Source of the DNA: Limnomonas spitsbergensis
Taxonomy: Eukaryota; Chlorophyta; Chlorophyceae; Chlamydomonadales
Length of the DNA: 64,000 nt
Direction: 5' to 3'
Assembly: GCA_037349105.1 (NCBI GenBank)
Contig: JAYJMM010000094.1
Span: forward strand, 1,798,001-1,862,000
The stretch's first letter is position 1. Each line of letters opens with the position of its first letter. Below are positions 17,798 through 29,000 of the stretch, one piece after another. Below the pieces are notes generated by a model. It was not told where the DNA came from, did not search any database, and saw nothing but the letters and a program-made list of their open reading frames with translations. A program made the position numbers and the translations under genes.

Positions 17798-19744
17798 ATG
17801 CAGACCCGCAGCAGAAGCAAAGGGCACAGTGCTACGTTGTCGAATCTCTCTCGCATCGGTAAGGGTCTCGAGGAGCTTCTACATATATTATATTATATCC
17901 ATGCATTAAACTTATGGAATAAAATGAACTTAAAACGAGGAAATGCTGAATATCGGAACAACGCTTGCCTAAGACTTCTTATGTTATTCTATCCGGGACA
18001 AGCAGAGCAGTACCGTTTGTAACCCGTGCAATGAGCAGTTTACGTGCTATAGGCCTGATGTGAGTGCATCAATGACTGACTGGCTGGTTTGTCTGAACAC
18101 AGCCAATGAGCCACATGGCTTGAAAAACTTTGTCGTCAACAAAACAGCCTGCATAAGCGAACCTCTAGGACGCATGATACCCGAGGGGCGAGGGCTTTGG
18201 GCATTTACCCCCCACTTGATCCATGAATTACCGGTAATCTAATGCCATCTCAATTTTAATCGAACATTGTCTGCATGGAAATCTTGTCTTTCATGCGGCT
18301 CTTTATACCCATATACATGGCTTCTACCTCATCAACCAGAGATGCCATTGAGTCTTATCCTTACTCACCCCCCCCTTGTGACCATGCAGATCAGCACGAC
18401 TACATCTCAGATCTCCCTACAAATCTGTTTGACCAGATCTTTTGCATTCTTGGATGCGGAGCGAGGTCCATTCGCGCCACCTCAAAATGCCTCCGAGACG
18501 CTTATGACCTTGGCAACGATCGACTAGTGCTTGTGGGCACACCTGTGCCATCCTCCAATCGTATGAACCGTGAACTCCACCTCGCCGCTCTCCGAAGCAG
18601 CGTCTTGCGCACATCATGTCTGGCCAATCTGGGCCTGATCGGTGGGATCAATCAACGATACTTGTCCAGCCTGCAAATTCCCTGGGGCCAGATCGAGAGG
18701 CTGTACATCCAGAATGATACAACCCTCCGCAGCGTCCCTATTGACGCGTCACTCCCCTCATTGAAAGTCCTGCATCTTTCAGGATGCTCACGATTAGAAA
18801 GCTTAGCAGCATTTAGGTCATGTCATCAGCTGAGGGACGTTTACCTGGCAGAGTGCACTCGTTTCGTTGCAGTGTCAGACCTGGCTGCTCTTACAGCTCT
18901 TCAACATCTCAATGTCAGTTTTTGCCCCAGCTTGACAGACTTGTCAGCCTTGTCAGCTTGTGTTGCGCTGCAACATCTTAACATCAGCTATAACATGGTT
19001 ATGCCAGACTTGTTGGGTCTGTCAGCGTGTCCTGCACTGCATGACCTCGATGTCAGATTTTGCGAACATCTGGTCGACTTGTCAGCCTTGTCAGCTTGTG
19101 TTGCGCTGCAACATCTCAACCTCGGCTTCTGCAGCAGCGTGATAGACTTATCAGCCTTGTCATGTTGCGTTGCCCTGCAACATCTCAACCTTGTCAAATG
19201 CACGGAAGTGGTAGACTTGTCAGGTTTATCAGCTTGTGTTGCACTGCAACATCTGGACATGAGGGCATGCAGCAATGTGAGAGACTTATCAGGCTTGACA
19301 GCTTGTGTTGCGCTTAAACATCTCGACCTCACCATCTGCATCAACGTGACGGATTTATCAGCGTTGTCGGCTTGTGTTATGCTGCAACATCTGGACCTCA
19401 GCAGCTGCGAGAACGTGAGAGACTTGTCAGCCTTGTCAGCTTGTGTCGCGTTGCAACATCTGAACCTCAGCTCATGCAGCGGCGTGACAGACTTGTCAGC
19501 CTTAGCAGCTTGTTTTGCGCTTCAACATCTCGACCTATCCTTCTACAGCAACGTGACAGACTTTTCAGCCCTTTCGGCTTGTGTTGTGCTGCAATATCTC
19601 AATCTCAGCTACTGTAGCAACGTGAGGGACTTGTCAGCCTTGTCAGCTTGCGTATCGCTGCAACATCTCCACCTACGGGGTTGCAGAAACGAGATAGGTT
19701 TGTCAGCCCTGTCAGCCTCCGGCAAGACAACATTACATTTTTAA
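17798..19744 (+). CDS. F-box-like leucine-rich repeat protein
   Basis: Two-exon model: 17798-17858 and 18390-19744, with donor G|GTAAGG and a strong pyrimidine tract before CATGCAG, phase 1 kept; the product is 471 residues. The N-terminus is basic (MQTRSRSKGHS). An F-box-like segment follows (ISDLPTNLFDQIFCILG). From about residue 130 to the end there are about 13 leucine-rich repeats with a 23-residue period (consensus like DLSALSACVALQHLNLSSCS). Such proteins usually supply substrates to SCF ubiquitin ligases; here the role is inferred from architecture. The repeats are so alike in DNA (69-bp period) that recent internal duplication is clear. A single-exon start at 18275 or 18317 also gives an open frame but lacks the acceptor logic. 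The composite transposon ends about 190 bp upstream. Confidence 0.72.
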
Positions 19745-20336
19745 TCCAAAATGGTTTTGTGTTTGAGCCGTTCCAACTTGACTTGCAAGTTCGTATTAAC
19801 TCAGGCTATGAGGCAAATTTCATGGGCCCTAGCTGCTAGGACATCTGTGCACTGCCTAATGTTCAACATTTCTTCAGCATTTTCCTTTGAACCTATGATT
19901 GTCACCATTATATATGGTGTCTGATGTGGGTAGTTAGTTCGACGTTTTTCTGCCATGGGCATGACGCAAACGGCACCTCTCAGCTGTGGCAGTGGCAAGG
20001 GTTTATCCTTCTCAGCAATCACTCAAACAAATGGCCTGTCCTGTTTTTAGGTCTTGCTGTTCAGCCCTTTGTATGTCTTGTATTTTGTACAGGTGTTCAA
20101 TATTATCTATGTTCAGTTTCGTTACCCTGGCAGGACCTCATTGGAAGCAGGCACCCCCGGGGTATTTCCGCCTTCATGGCACTTGAGGACTTGCATTGTT
20201 ATTTAGACTTAACTATACTGGGGCGGGGAACTTTCGCGGTGCCTTCTCTTATGGGGGGGTATTTCCTTCTCCTTTGTGTTCCTCTCTTTCTTTCCTTTCC
20301 CCTCTGGCCTTAACGTCCTTATCCCAGCTTCTATGT
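19745..20336. other. 3' flank of the LRR gene, no gene seen
   Basis: AT-richer sequence after the stop, presumably 3' UTR and intergenic DNA. No repeat or coding exon is recognised. Confidence 0.4.
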
Positions 20337-20396
20337 CGGGCGCCTCCGCGGCTGAGCTTTTGAGCAAGGCCCAGGGATGAAACGTCAATGACTTTG
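20337..20396 (+). repeat. Dispersed ~60-bp motif, copy 2
   Basis: Contains GGGCGCCTCCGCGGCTGAGC, then GAGCAAGGCCCAGGG and CGTCAATGAC. It is preceded by a pyrimidine-rich stretch (TTTCTTTCC), as at 35311, 35526 and 36804. Confidence 0.62.
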
Positions 20397-21251
20397 GCTC
20401 ACAGATAGGAAAGGGCGCCCTGCATGGGCTGGTGTCTGAGCATGTGATGGGACATGCCCATGTCGGTACGGTACTAACCGTAATGGCCGTATTTTACCGT
20501 TCTGGAGGTGGTGCCGTACTAGTGAACGCATTTAGTTTGGAGGGTCAAGCGGAGGCATTGGGTGCCCCTGGCTAAGAGCCGCGACCTCCCTATCCGAGGC
20601 GCACAGTCCCGTTATGGTACCATTCCAATTGTGGATCGAGAGGAATTGAAAATGGAGAGTTGTGGTAGTGGTGGCCTGGCCCGTGTTCTATCAAATCGTT
20701 AACATTTATGAAGCTACCAGTATTTAAATGCCGTTGGTGTTTTTGCTAGGCAGAAGGATGATGGATCGTCCATGTATGTTTTCCATGGGTCAAATCAGGA
20801 TTCAGCTATAATTTCTTGATGGGGCATCTATCTCATCGACATCCAGGACTAAGCCAGATGATCCGCTGAGTTTTCCATGACTGGATTTATTTACGTCGCC
20901 TGTGTGAATACTCGAATGTCCAACTCATTGCCGTACCCTCTTGAAAAGCCTCCCGAATACATTAAAAACTGTGAAAGCAAAACAACATAAATGGAGGGGC
21001 AAATTCGTGTACCTCAAGGCTACTAAAAAACTCAATAGGTCAGCTACATGCCTACAACGACTGCTTGATTGGTAAGGACCCAGAGCCGCTACCGCAGTAT
21101 GGGGGCAATAATTACTTCCATTGTTCACGTGCCCAGCTCCAAAACAAATGCGGTGGTTCCAGCAGTATAACAAGACAACCATTCATGGCGACTTAATACT
21201 GACCTGCAGTCAACGGTTCAACACACACCGGAGGGTGCATATGTTCAAGAC

Positions 21252-21308
21252 ATGACACCTCTGGGCCACGCTCATATGGCTCAGCTGCGTGGGCGCCCAA
21301 CTGTCTGA
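21252..21308 (-). repeat. Dispersed ~60-bp motif, copy 3
   Basis: Minus-strand copy of the same motif, visible as GACACCTCTGGGCCACGCTC and GGGCGCCCAAC on the plus strand. Confidence 0.58.
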
Positions 21309-21524
21309 TCGGGGGGAACTGAAACTACCGGCTATAAGGAAAAAGAAAATAAACAGACGTAAATAGGAGAGGGAAAGACCATCCCAGCAAATAAAGGAAA
21401 TCTGAATAACACCAGCCCGTCCTGATCCTAGCGCTTAACTCACAGAAAGAAAGTAACATACCGGTACCGGGCAGTTGGTCAGGAAAAGGGAATTCAAGGG
21501 TTCCCATTTTTTTAAGATCATAAG

Positions 21525-21740
21525 GAGCCAGCCCATTTTGGTCAGCAGTTGACGGAGGCTGAGGTGGCAGTATCTGTCATCAGCGCTGAGGTGTTTTTTG
21601 GGAGTGGTGGTGAATAATCTCAACGAGAAGCAGATGAGCAAGCTGCTTAAGGTCGTTATCGGCAAGCTTAAGCTAGATGCCAGTGTGCTGCTTCAGCCCT
21701 CTTGCTTCTGGAGCCGCATGATCTGTAGCTAGGGTCGCTA
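21525..21740 (+). pseudogene. Decayed terminal exon related to 41630-41835
   Basis: DNA with clear similarity to the end of the zinc-binding pseudogene at 41270-41835: TGACGGAGGCTGAGGTG, then ATCAGCGCTGAGG, AAGCTTAAGCTAGATGCCAG and TTCTGGAGCC. In-frame stops and shifts break it. Similarity continues into the 3' flank (GACTGAGAAATT near 21985 versus 41990), so both copies derive from one repeated gene or element. Confidence 0.55.
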
Positions 21741-22139
21741 GGGATTGGTATCCTGAGTATTCCTAGTTTTTTTCGAGTATCATGAAAATACCGGTACATT
21801 TAGGAACCCAACTGTCTTCAGTATCCTCAGTTCCGGCATCCCGCGCGTCCTGAGTCTTCCGCATACCTGATTCCTTTCTGGATTCATCATGTATGAACCA
21901 GCTGCATTGATTGATACCAGGAGAAGCACACTGTTGAGCTGATTGGATAAGACACTTATCCCCCTCTCATAATTCTGATGTGTGACTGAGAAATTCCTGT
22001 TTGGGCGAGGGGGGGGGTCAGGCAACGTGGTTTCACATTTTTGTTTGTATGCTGGGGGTTTTAGCTGCTTTGCCTGACCCCTATCGCGTGCTACAGCATT
22101 AGGATAATCCAGCATTGATCCAGTCATACCGGTCCAGAT

Positions 22140-23077
22140 CTACCGTAATTTTCCATTCGTACTACGCAAAACCAGAGTCATCACAATGATCCTGTTAAAC
22201 ATCCGGATGTTCCTGCCCAAACCAAGTTCTCAATGCCAACTAGATCAACGGGGAGGGGCCTGTGTCTGGACATGCTCTTGGATGGGCGCCAAGCACGTTC
22301 TCCTCCCGGTACATATCCCCTCGAACATGCTACTCTATTCCTGCTACTCCCTCCGGATACCTCCTTTTCCTGAACAGATTGTTCCCCTCCTGTTACTTGC
22401 TTTAATTACTTCCTTCTTTCGAACATGCTGCTGCTGATCCGCTACACCGCACTGAGTGCCAGACCTGGCCGGATACTTCCTAAACAGATTGTTCCCCTCC
22501 CGGTACTTGCTTCAATTACTTCCTTCTCCCGAACAGGCTGCTGCTGATCCGCTGCAACACCATGCCAGCCACTACAGAACCGAGCAGCACTGAGTGCCAT
22601 GCCTGGCCGCCAAACAACCGCTTCTTTGCGTCAGGGCTAGGCGACCTGCGACATCAATAGATAGCAAGTCAGATATCAGCTTATTGTGTCAGGGTGCTGC
22701 GACCTGTAAGGTCAATCGGCAAGAAGGCAAATTTCACTAGACCAACTTCCAGGCTTGGGAGTGATGCAAGCTGCGCAGTTTCTCACATTTTATTGAAGTC
22801 AACAAGGCAGGCTGGGTTTGATAGAAGAGGTGTTCCCCACAAACCAAATAAGGGGGGGGGGGGCGATTAAGGCTGGTGCTGCGCAGTGTTTGTTCTGGCC
22901 AAGCCCCTCACACGGCGCGTGTGGGCGTCAAGGCAGGGATCAGCTGTTTGGCCCCAAGAAGGCACAGGGACTAACTTAATTGTTCAGCTGCACCCCCAAT
23001 CACAAACCACGGACAAAATGCTCTTCCACACCCACCCTCCATTCACCCAGACCATATTTAGCAGCATACTATATTTG
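22140..23077. other. Unassigned flank between the repeat copy and the FolD 3' end
   Basis: No coding exon recognised. A CTGCTGCTGATCCGCT stretch and its surroundings are duplicated (about 22380-22440 and 22490-22550). The FolD terminator and 3' UTR should lie here, to the left of 23078. Confidence 0.4.
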
Positions 23078-26000
23078 TTAACCAGCCTCAAAACATACTG
23101 CGGTATTCTCCACCCACCCTCCATCCATGCAGCCTGGCTTCAGCTCCCCACGAATGAATTTGCCCCCAACATGAACCGTGTTGCGCATCAGCATAGCGAT
23201 GGTCATCGGCCCAACGCCACCTGGGTGGAAACAGTAAGCAGATGGATGACTGTCAGGTTGCTGGGATCATCAGGCATCATAACAGCATATCCATAGTGAC
23301 AGGTCCAATAAAATCTGTTGGGTGGAGTGCAGATGTTGAGGCTGAGAGGGTATGCACATTGTGGTATTGAGCCATACCCTGATTCAAAATTGCTGGGAGG
23401 CGCACCACGCATAAAATCAGCATAGCAGCAGTGATGGCTGCAACACAATCTAGGTGGAGAGCTGATTGGAGGCTGAGAGGGTATGCCGATTGTGGAACAG
23501 ATACGGCAAGCCGCCTGTATGATGGAGAGTCTAACGGATTTGAGAGTACGGATTTAAGGGTGATGCAGCTCCATTTCTGCTGAAACCCGCCCTTCAGGTG
23601 GGGCTATTTTGGGGGGCTACCTGCAGTGAGCTCTGTTGCTCAAGTTATCGGCCATAGGCCGCAAAAAAAGGCCATAGGCCGGTCAGGCTCTGGTCCCAAC
23701 ACCTGATCGGCCCATTGGTAACCTGGCAAGCCCCCAAAGGTGGTCTGGCGCTGTGACTAACAAACGCTTGTGTCTACCTGAGTGCCCACGACGATATTCA
23801 TAACCTGTGATTGGAGTTTAGGTACAGGTAGACTATTGGAGGATGGAGAATACACTTCAGGGTACAGTTCAGGGTTCAGTTCAGGGTTCAGTTCAAGGTT
23901 CAGTTCAGGGTTCAGGGAAGGGTTTGGGGAAGAGTTCAGGGAAGGGTTCAGGGTAAAGGTTTATGGCACAGAGCTTATTAGAGCAAACGCTACAGCATGC
24001 AAGAGGCTAGGGAAACACACATTTCAGGGTTCTTGGGACTCGTTTATAACGAGTCTATGTTTGTGATCGCAGCAGCATTTGGATATGTGTTCACACAATC
24101 CTCAGCACTCTACCCGGTATGCGTGTGATGGCAGCAGCATGGGGATATGTGTTCACACAATCCTCGGCACTCCACCCGGTATGTATGATGGCTGCAGCAT
24201 GTGGATTGCAAAGACCCATGAGCTCTACCAAGTAGGTGTGATCGCAGCAGCATGTTGATCTGTGAGCAGGTGAGAGCCTACCGGGATTAGGTTTAGGGTT
24301 AAGTTTAGGGTTAAGGGTTAATCATGCGGAGCACGTTAGAGCCTACCGGGGACAGGTGTGATGGCGCCAGCAACCTTGGAGCACTCCTGGTAGTCGCAAT
24401 CCCCGACGAGCCTGCAAAGAGCGAGAGGGGTGTCACGTGTGGGTCGTTGAAAAATGAGGTGTGTGAAATGGGGGACATTGAAGAGTGAAGAACGTGAAAT
24501 GGTGGTGATGGAAGAGCGGGGGCAGGATTAGGGAGTGTTTGTCTGAAGAATGAGACTGTGCCTCAAGAAAAACCGATTACAAGTATGAAGGGCTTTGTTG
24601 TATGAAGGCGGGCACATCTTTTGTTCTTAAGCCCTGCAGGGTTAGTATTTGTGCTCAATTTTCCACGCACAATTCAGCTAAGATAATTACCCCGCAGGAT
24701 TCCGCCCTGAGTCGCCTTTGGCCAACACCCAATGTTACTAGCGTTCTCACTCCGCACAACCAATTGCATTCATCAGAAGCCATCTCTTGATCTACGTCAT
24801 TGGTACTTATTTCCTGGTGCCCCGTCTAGGTTCAGTCCCCATCGGCCAAGTATCGGCTGCCCATCAGCATGCATCAGCTAGTCTGGTCACCAGTGTATGT
24901 TTAGTCAGTGGTATACCACTATCAGCTACAGTTCAGCTACACTGTGGCCCCCGGCCACAAGCCCCTAGCTCGGCCGTCCATGCTGCTTGGGGTGCCGGCC
25001 GGAGGCCGGTCCAGGTTTGGTGTGAATCGCCCCAGGGGTGGCCGCGGGGCAGCCCAGCAAAGGTGGTCCCTTACCCACTAAGATAAACCCAGGTCTGGTG
25101 AGCATTCAAATAAGCACTGCTCATGGCTTAACCCTGCTATTATGTACACCACATAACTTGCACGACCCAAGGTCAGGATGCCCCCCCCTAATCCTGGTAC
25201 ATGAACCTGTTAGTGTGAAATCACTCTTTGACCCCGCCCCCCTAAATCCCGAACTGCATCGGTCCACCTGGAAAACTAATACCAAAGCGCACCGAGGATA
25301 TGACCAAGGCAGGTCTGTGATTTTATATTCATGGAATATAAAATCACAGACCTGCCTGGGTCCGTAGGATCGTAGTTATGTCCCTTTTACCTAACAGTCT
25401 TAGACCTTCCTAATTCCTCTTGGTGGATGCTGTGACGAGGTTCATGCCTGCATCCATGATTCAAGTACGCGATATAATGTGACACAGATCTGTGGATCCA
25501 CCTGAATCCATAGATCTGCCTGAATCCATAGATCTACCTGAATCCTGCTTTCTTGGTGGCGTCCGTAACGGGGTTGGTGCCCACATCTATGATCGCCGCA
25601 CCCGGCTTGATCCAAGATCCCTTAATAAGCTCCGGCTGACCCGCAGCCGCAATAACGATATCCGCCTGACGCACAATATCGGCCATGTCCTGCACGTGCA
25701 ACGCAAAGTATGAAGGGTCAGCCGGTGTGGAAGCATCTTCAAGGAGGGTCAGCTGGAGTACTGGGACAAGCCGTGTCCAGCGGCCAAAATCGCGATATCG
25801 GCCATGTCCTGCACTTGCATAACAAAATAAGATGTTAGGGTTGAGCCGGTGTGACAGCATCAAAAAGGAGGATGTAGAAGTCACCTCTGATGACAAGGAG
25901 GACGTAGAAGTCACCTCTGACGCCACTACAGAGAATTAGATGGCGTGGGTGCAGAGCGTGCTGGGAGCAGGAGGCCCATGTGCTTGAAGTGTTTGGGGCC

Positions 26001-29000
26001 CGAGGGATGAATTTGCATCGGCCAGATTGCAAACTGATAAAGAAGCGGCCGGTTCGGTATCGGTAATAAAGCAACATGATGACCTCATCATCATGATACC
26101 ATCCTTGTCACCAATGGACCGCTATCGTGCATTTTTACCGCTATCGTGCATTTGTACCGCTACAGTGCATTTGTTACCATGACCATAATCGATTTATTTA
26201 TGAGTAGCAGATGGTGACCCAAGTGCCTCTCATGTTCAGGGCCGAGGGTTGGCCGTATACAGGCCAACAGTCCTTAATTCATCTTGGTGACCGAGTGGCC
26301 CTTGGTGCCTGTAGAACTCCTCATGTTCAAGGTTCAGGTTTGAGGTTTGAGGGATTCTGGTTTAAAAGTTTTTAAGTCACTTTGGTACCCTAGTGGCAGA
26401 TGATGACAGTGGCGTCCCTCTTCTTCAGGGCTACGGATCCAGGGCTCCGGCATTCAGGCTTTTCATTTTACAATCTTATCCTTAATCTTAAGGCACGTTT
26501 TAAATAAACAGTCCTTAATTTACCTTGGTGCCCGAGTGGCAGATAGTGACAGTGGCGTCCCGCTTGTTAAGCAGCATTGCCGCCGGCATACCCACAATGT
26601 TGGACCTGAGGGACGGATGTGGAGAGGACCAAGGAGGTAAAAGTGTGACCAGGGAGTAATAAAATGTGTGATGATGGCCACATCATCAAAGTGTGACAGG
26701 TGAGGCAGGGACCCCCATTCCGCAGACCACCCACACCGTCATCTACCATCCTGCCAACACCCAACTGCCAAACATCCACCAAATCCCACCCAACCGCCAA
26801 ACATGCACCAACTGCCAACCAGCTGCTGACCAGCTGCCGACCAGCTGCCGACCAGCTGCCGACCAGTACCCTGCCACCACCCACGTGTGCACCACCGGCT
26901 GGCCAACCAGCCACCATAGCTGCTTTGGGGTCAAGAGTGAAGGTAAACAATGTCCACTGTCACCCACCTGCCGACCACTACTGCGCGCTTGCCCTTGATG
27001 GGGATGCCGCACCGCTCCAGCAGCTCCATGCAGCCCAGCGGTGTGCATGGCACAAACAGCGGCTCGCGGCCCTGAAGGGGGGGAAATAAATGAATGAATA
27101 CACCCTGGGGCGTGGATGAAGGAAGCCCCCCGTTCAGCCGTAGCACTAGATGGGCTACCATCCTGAAAGATGAACAAGGGACCGGGTACGATAGACACGT
27201 CACAAACAGCGGCTCATGGCCTTGAACGAGGGTGTAGGAATCAAACAAAGGCATGATGCATGAGGCCCAGCGGTGTGCATGGCACAAACAGCAGCTCATG
27301 GCCCTGAAGGAGGAACCAGGGACCGGGTATGATAGACACGTAACAAACAGCGGCTCATGGCCCTGAAGGATGAGCAAGGGACTGGGTACGATAGACATGG
27401 CACAGAGCGGCTCATGGCCTTGAATGAGGGAGCAGGAATCAAACAAAAGGCATGATGCATGAGGCCCAGCGGTGCGCACGGCACAAATGGCGGCTCACGG
27501 CCCTGAAGGAGGGAGCAGGAACCAAGCAGCAGGCTAGGGGAATGACATACGAGTTTTGAGGTTTGATTTTATGACAGTTGCCTAGGCCCATGCCTCGCTG
27601 TTTCCTCAACCCTCACGCCCCTGCAGGGCGTAGTTTTCTTTCTTTCTTTACAGCAGGCACTCGTGAGAGGCTCAGGCAAAGCACACACATAAAGTGCAGC
27701 CCTAAACAAGGAACCAGGAACCAAGCATGAGGACGTGCACCTCTTATAAATCACCCCACCGCTATAACCTGACCCCCAAATCACACTAGCATGTACATAT
27801 GATCACACATCCCATCACCCCTCCCCATGCATCACACCTTCATGCACAGTCTCCCAATGTTGAGTGGGTGGAAGCCATCCACATCCTTCTCCACACTGAT
27901 GGCTCCCAGGATGAGCTGCTCGTCGATATGCTTGGGCAGCTGCAACAGGAATAGACAGCCGTAAAAAACACAAACCTGACGCTCCTACTCATGAACAAGC
28001 AGTCGTCAAAATGGTCCTTAGCATTGACGTCAAAATGGTCCTTAGCATTGACGGAGCCCTGGATCAGATGCATGTCAATATGCTTAGGCGGCTGAGGCAG
28101 GTGTAGACAGTTTCATCAGTCCCTTGTTCAAGCCTTTGACCACTGAGCCCTAAACCCTCACCCTCCTCATGAACCCTGAACCCTCATCCCCTTCATGAAC
28201 CCTAAACCCTCACCCTTTTTGTGGACCCTAAACCCTCACCCTCTTGGTACACCCTGAACCCTCACCGGCAGTTGAACGAGGATGCCATGCACATCGGGGT
28301 TGTTGTTGAAGCCCTGCACCACGGCCAGGACCTCGGCCTGGGTTGCTGTGTCGGGAAGGTCTGCAGCAAAGCTGGCGATGCCCACCTAGACAGGGTTTAG
28401 GGTGGGGAGTGAAGGGTTGAGGGTTAAAAGGGTTTAGACTCCTCAGAGTGGCAGGGTGTAGGGGAGCATGGTTGAGAATGTCAGCTTAACCCTTAGTGGC
28501 CACATTGGCAATACCGTATAAACAGTGTCCAGGGTTGATATATTGACGGTGAAGGGTGAAGTGGCGAGGGTGAAGGGTCGAGGGCAGGGCTGGGCATAGA
28601 CTTCACCCTGGGTGGCAATGTCCCAGACACGGGTGGGAGGGAGCGTATGAATTGCAGGTAGGAGTGAGCTACAGGTGTGAGGGAGGTGCACCGCCACCAT
28701 TAAAACCGCTTATCGCTACCATTACCGTTAACCGGCTTAGGGAACCCGCACACCCTTGTTGAGAAGTAATATATCAAATTCGTCGCGCTGGCAAAAAAGT
28801 TGAAAATTTTGCATTTGCTTTTTATTTTGGTGCCGGAATACATTTTTTGCGCACCCCCAGAAATAGTTGTTAATTATTATTCTGTCGCGCACCACTGCGC
28901 GCACCTCCAAAATTACTTAATTAAAGGCAGGGTCAAACCCATTTTACAGTACAATCTTAAGTGTCCAACTGACAGGACCTCACATGATCCTCGCATAGGG

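Noticed and set aside
18275..19744. Intronless start of the LRR gene at 18275
   Set aside because: The upstream exon 17798-17858, phase match and pyrimidine-rich acceptor at 18389 give a better model, although this is not proven.
28138..28265. Chromosome end (telomere)
   Set aside because: The CCCTAAACCC-like tracts are short, degenerate, repeated in several introns and flanked by coding exons, so they are interstitial.
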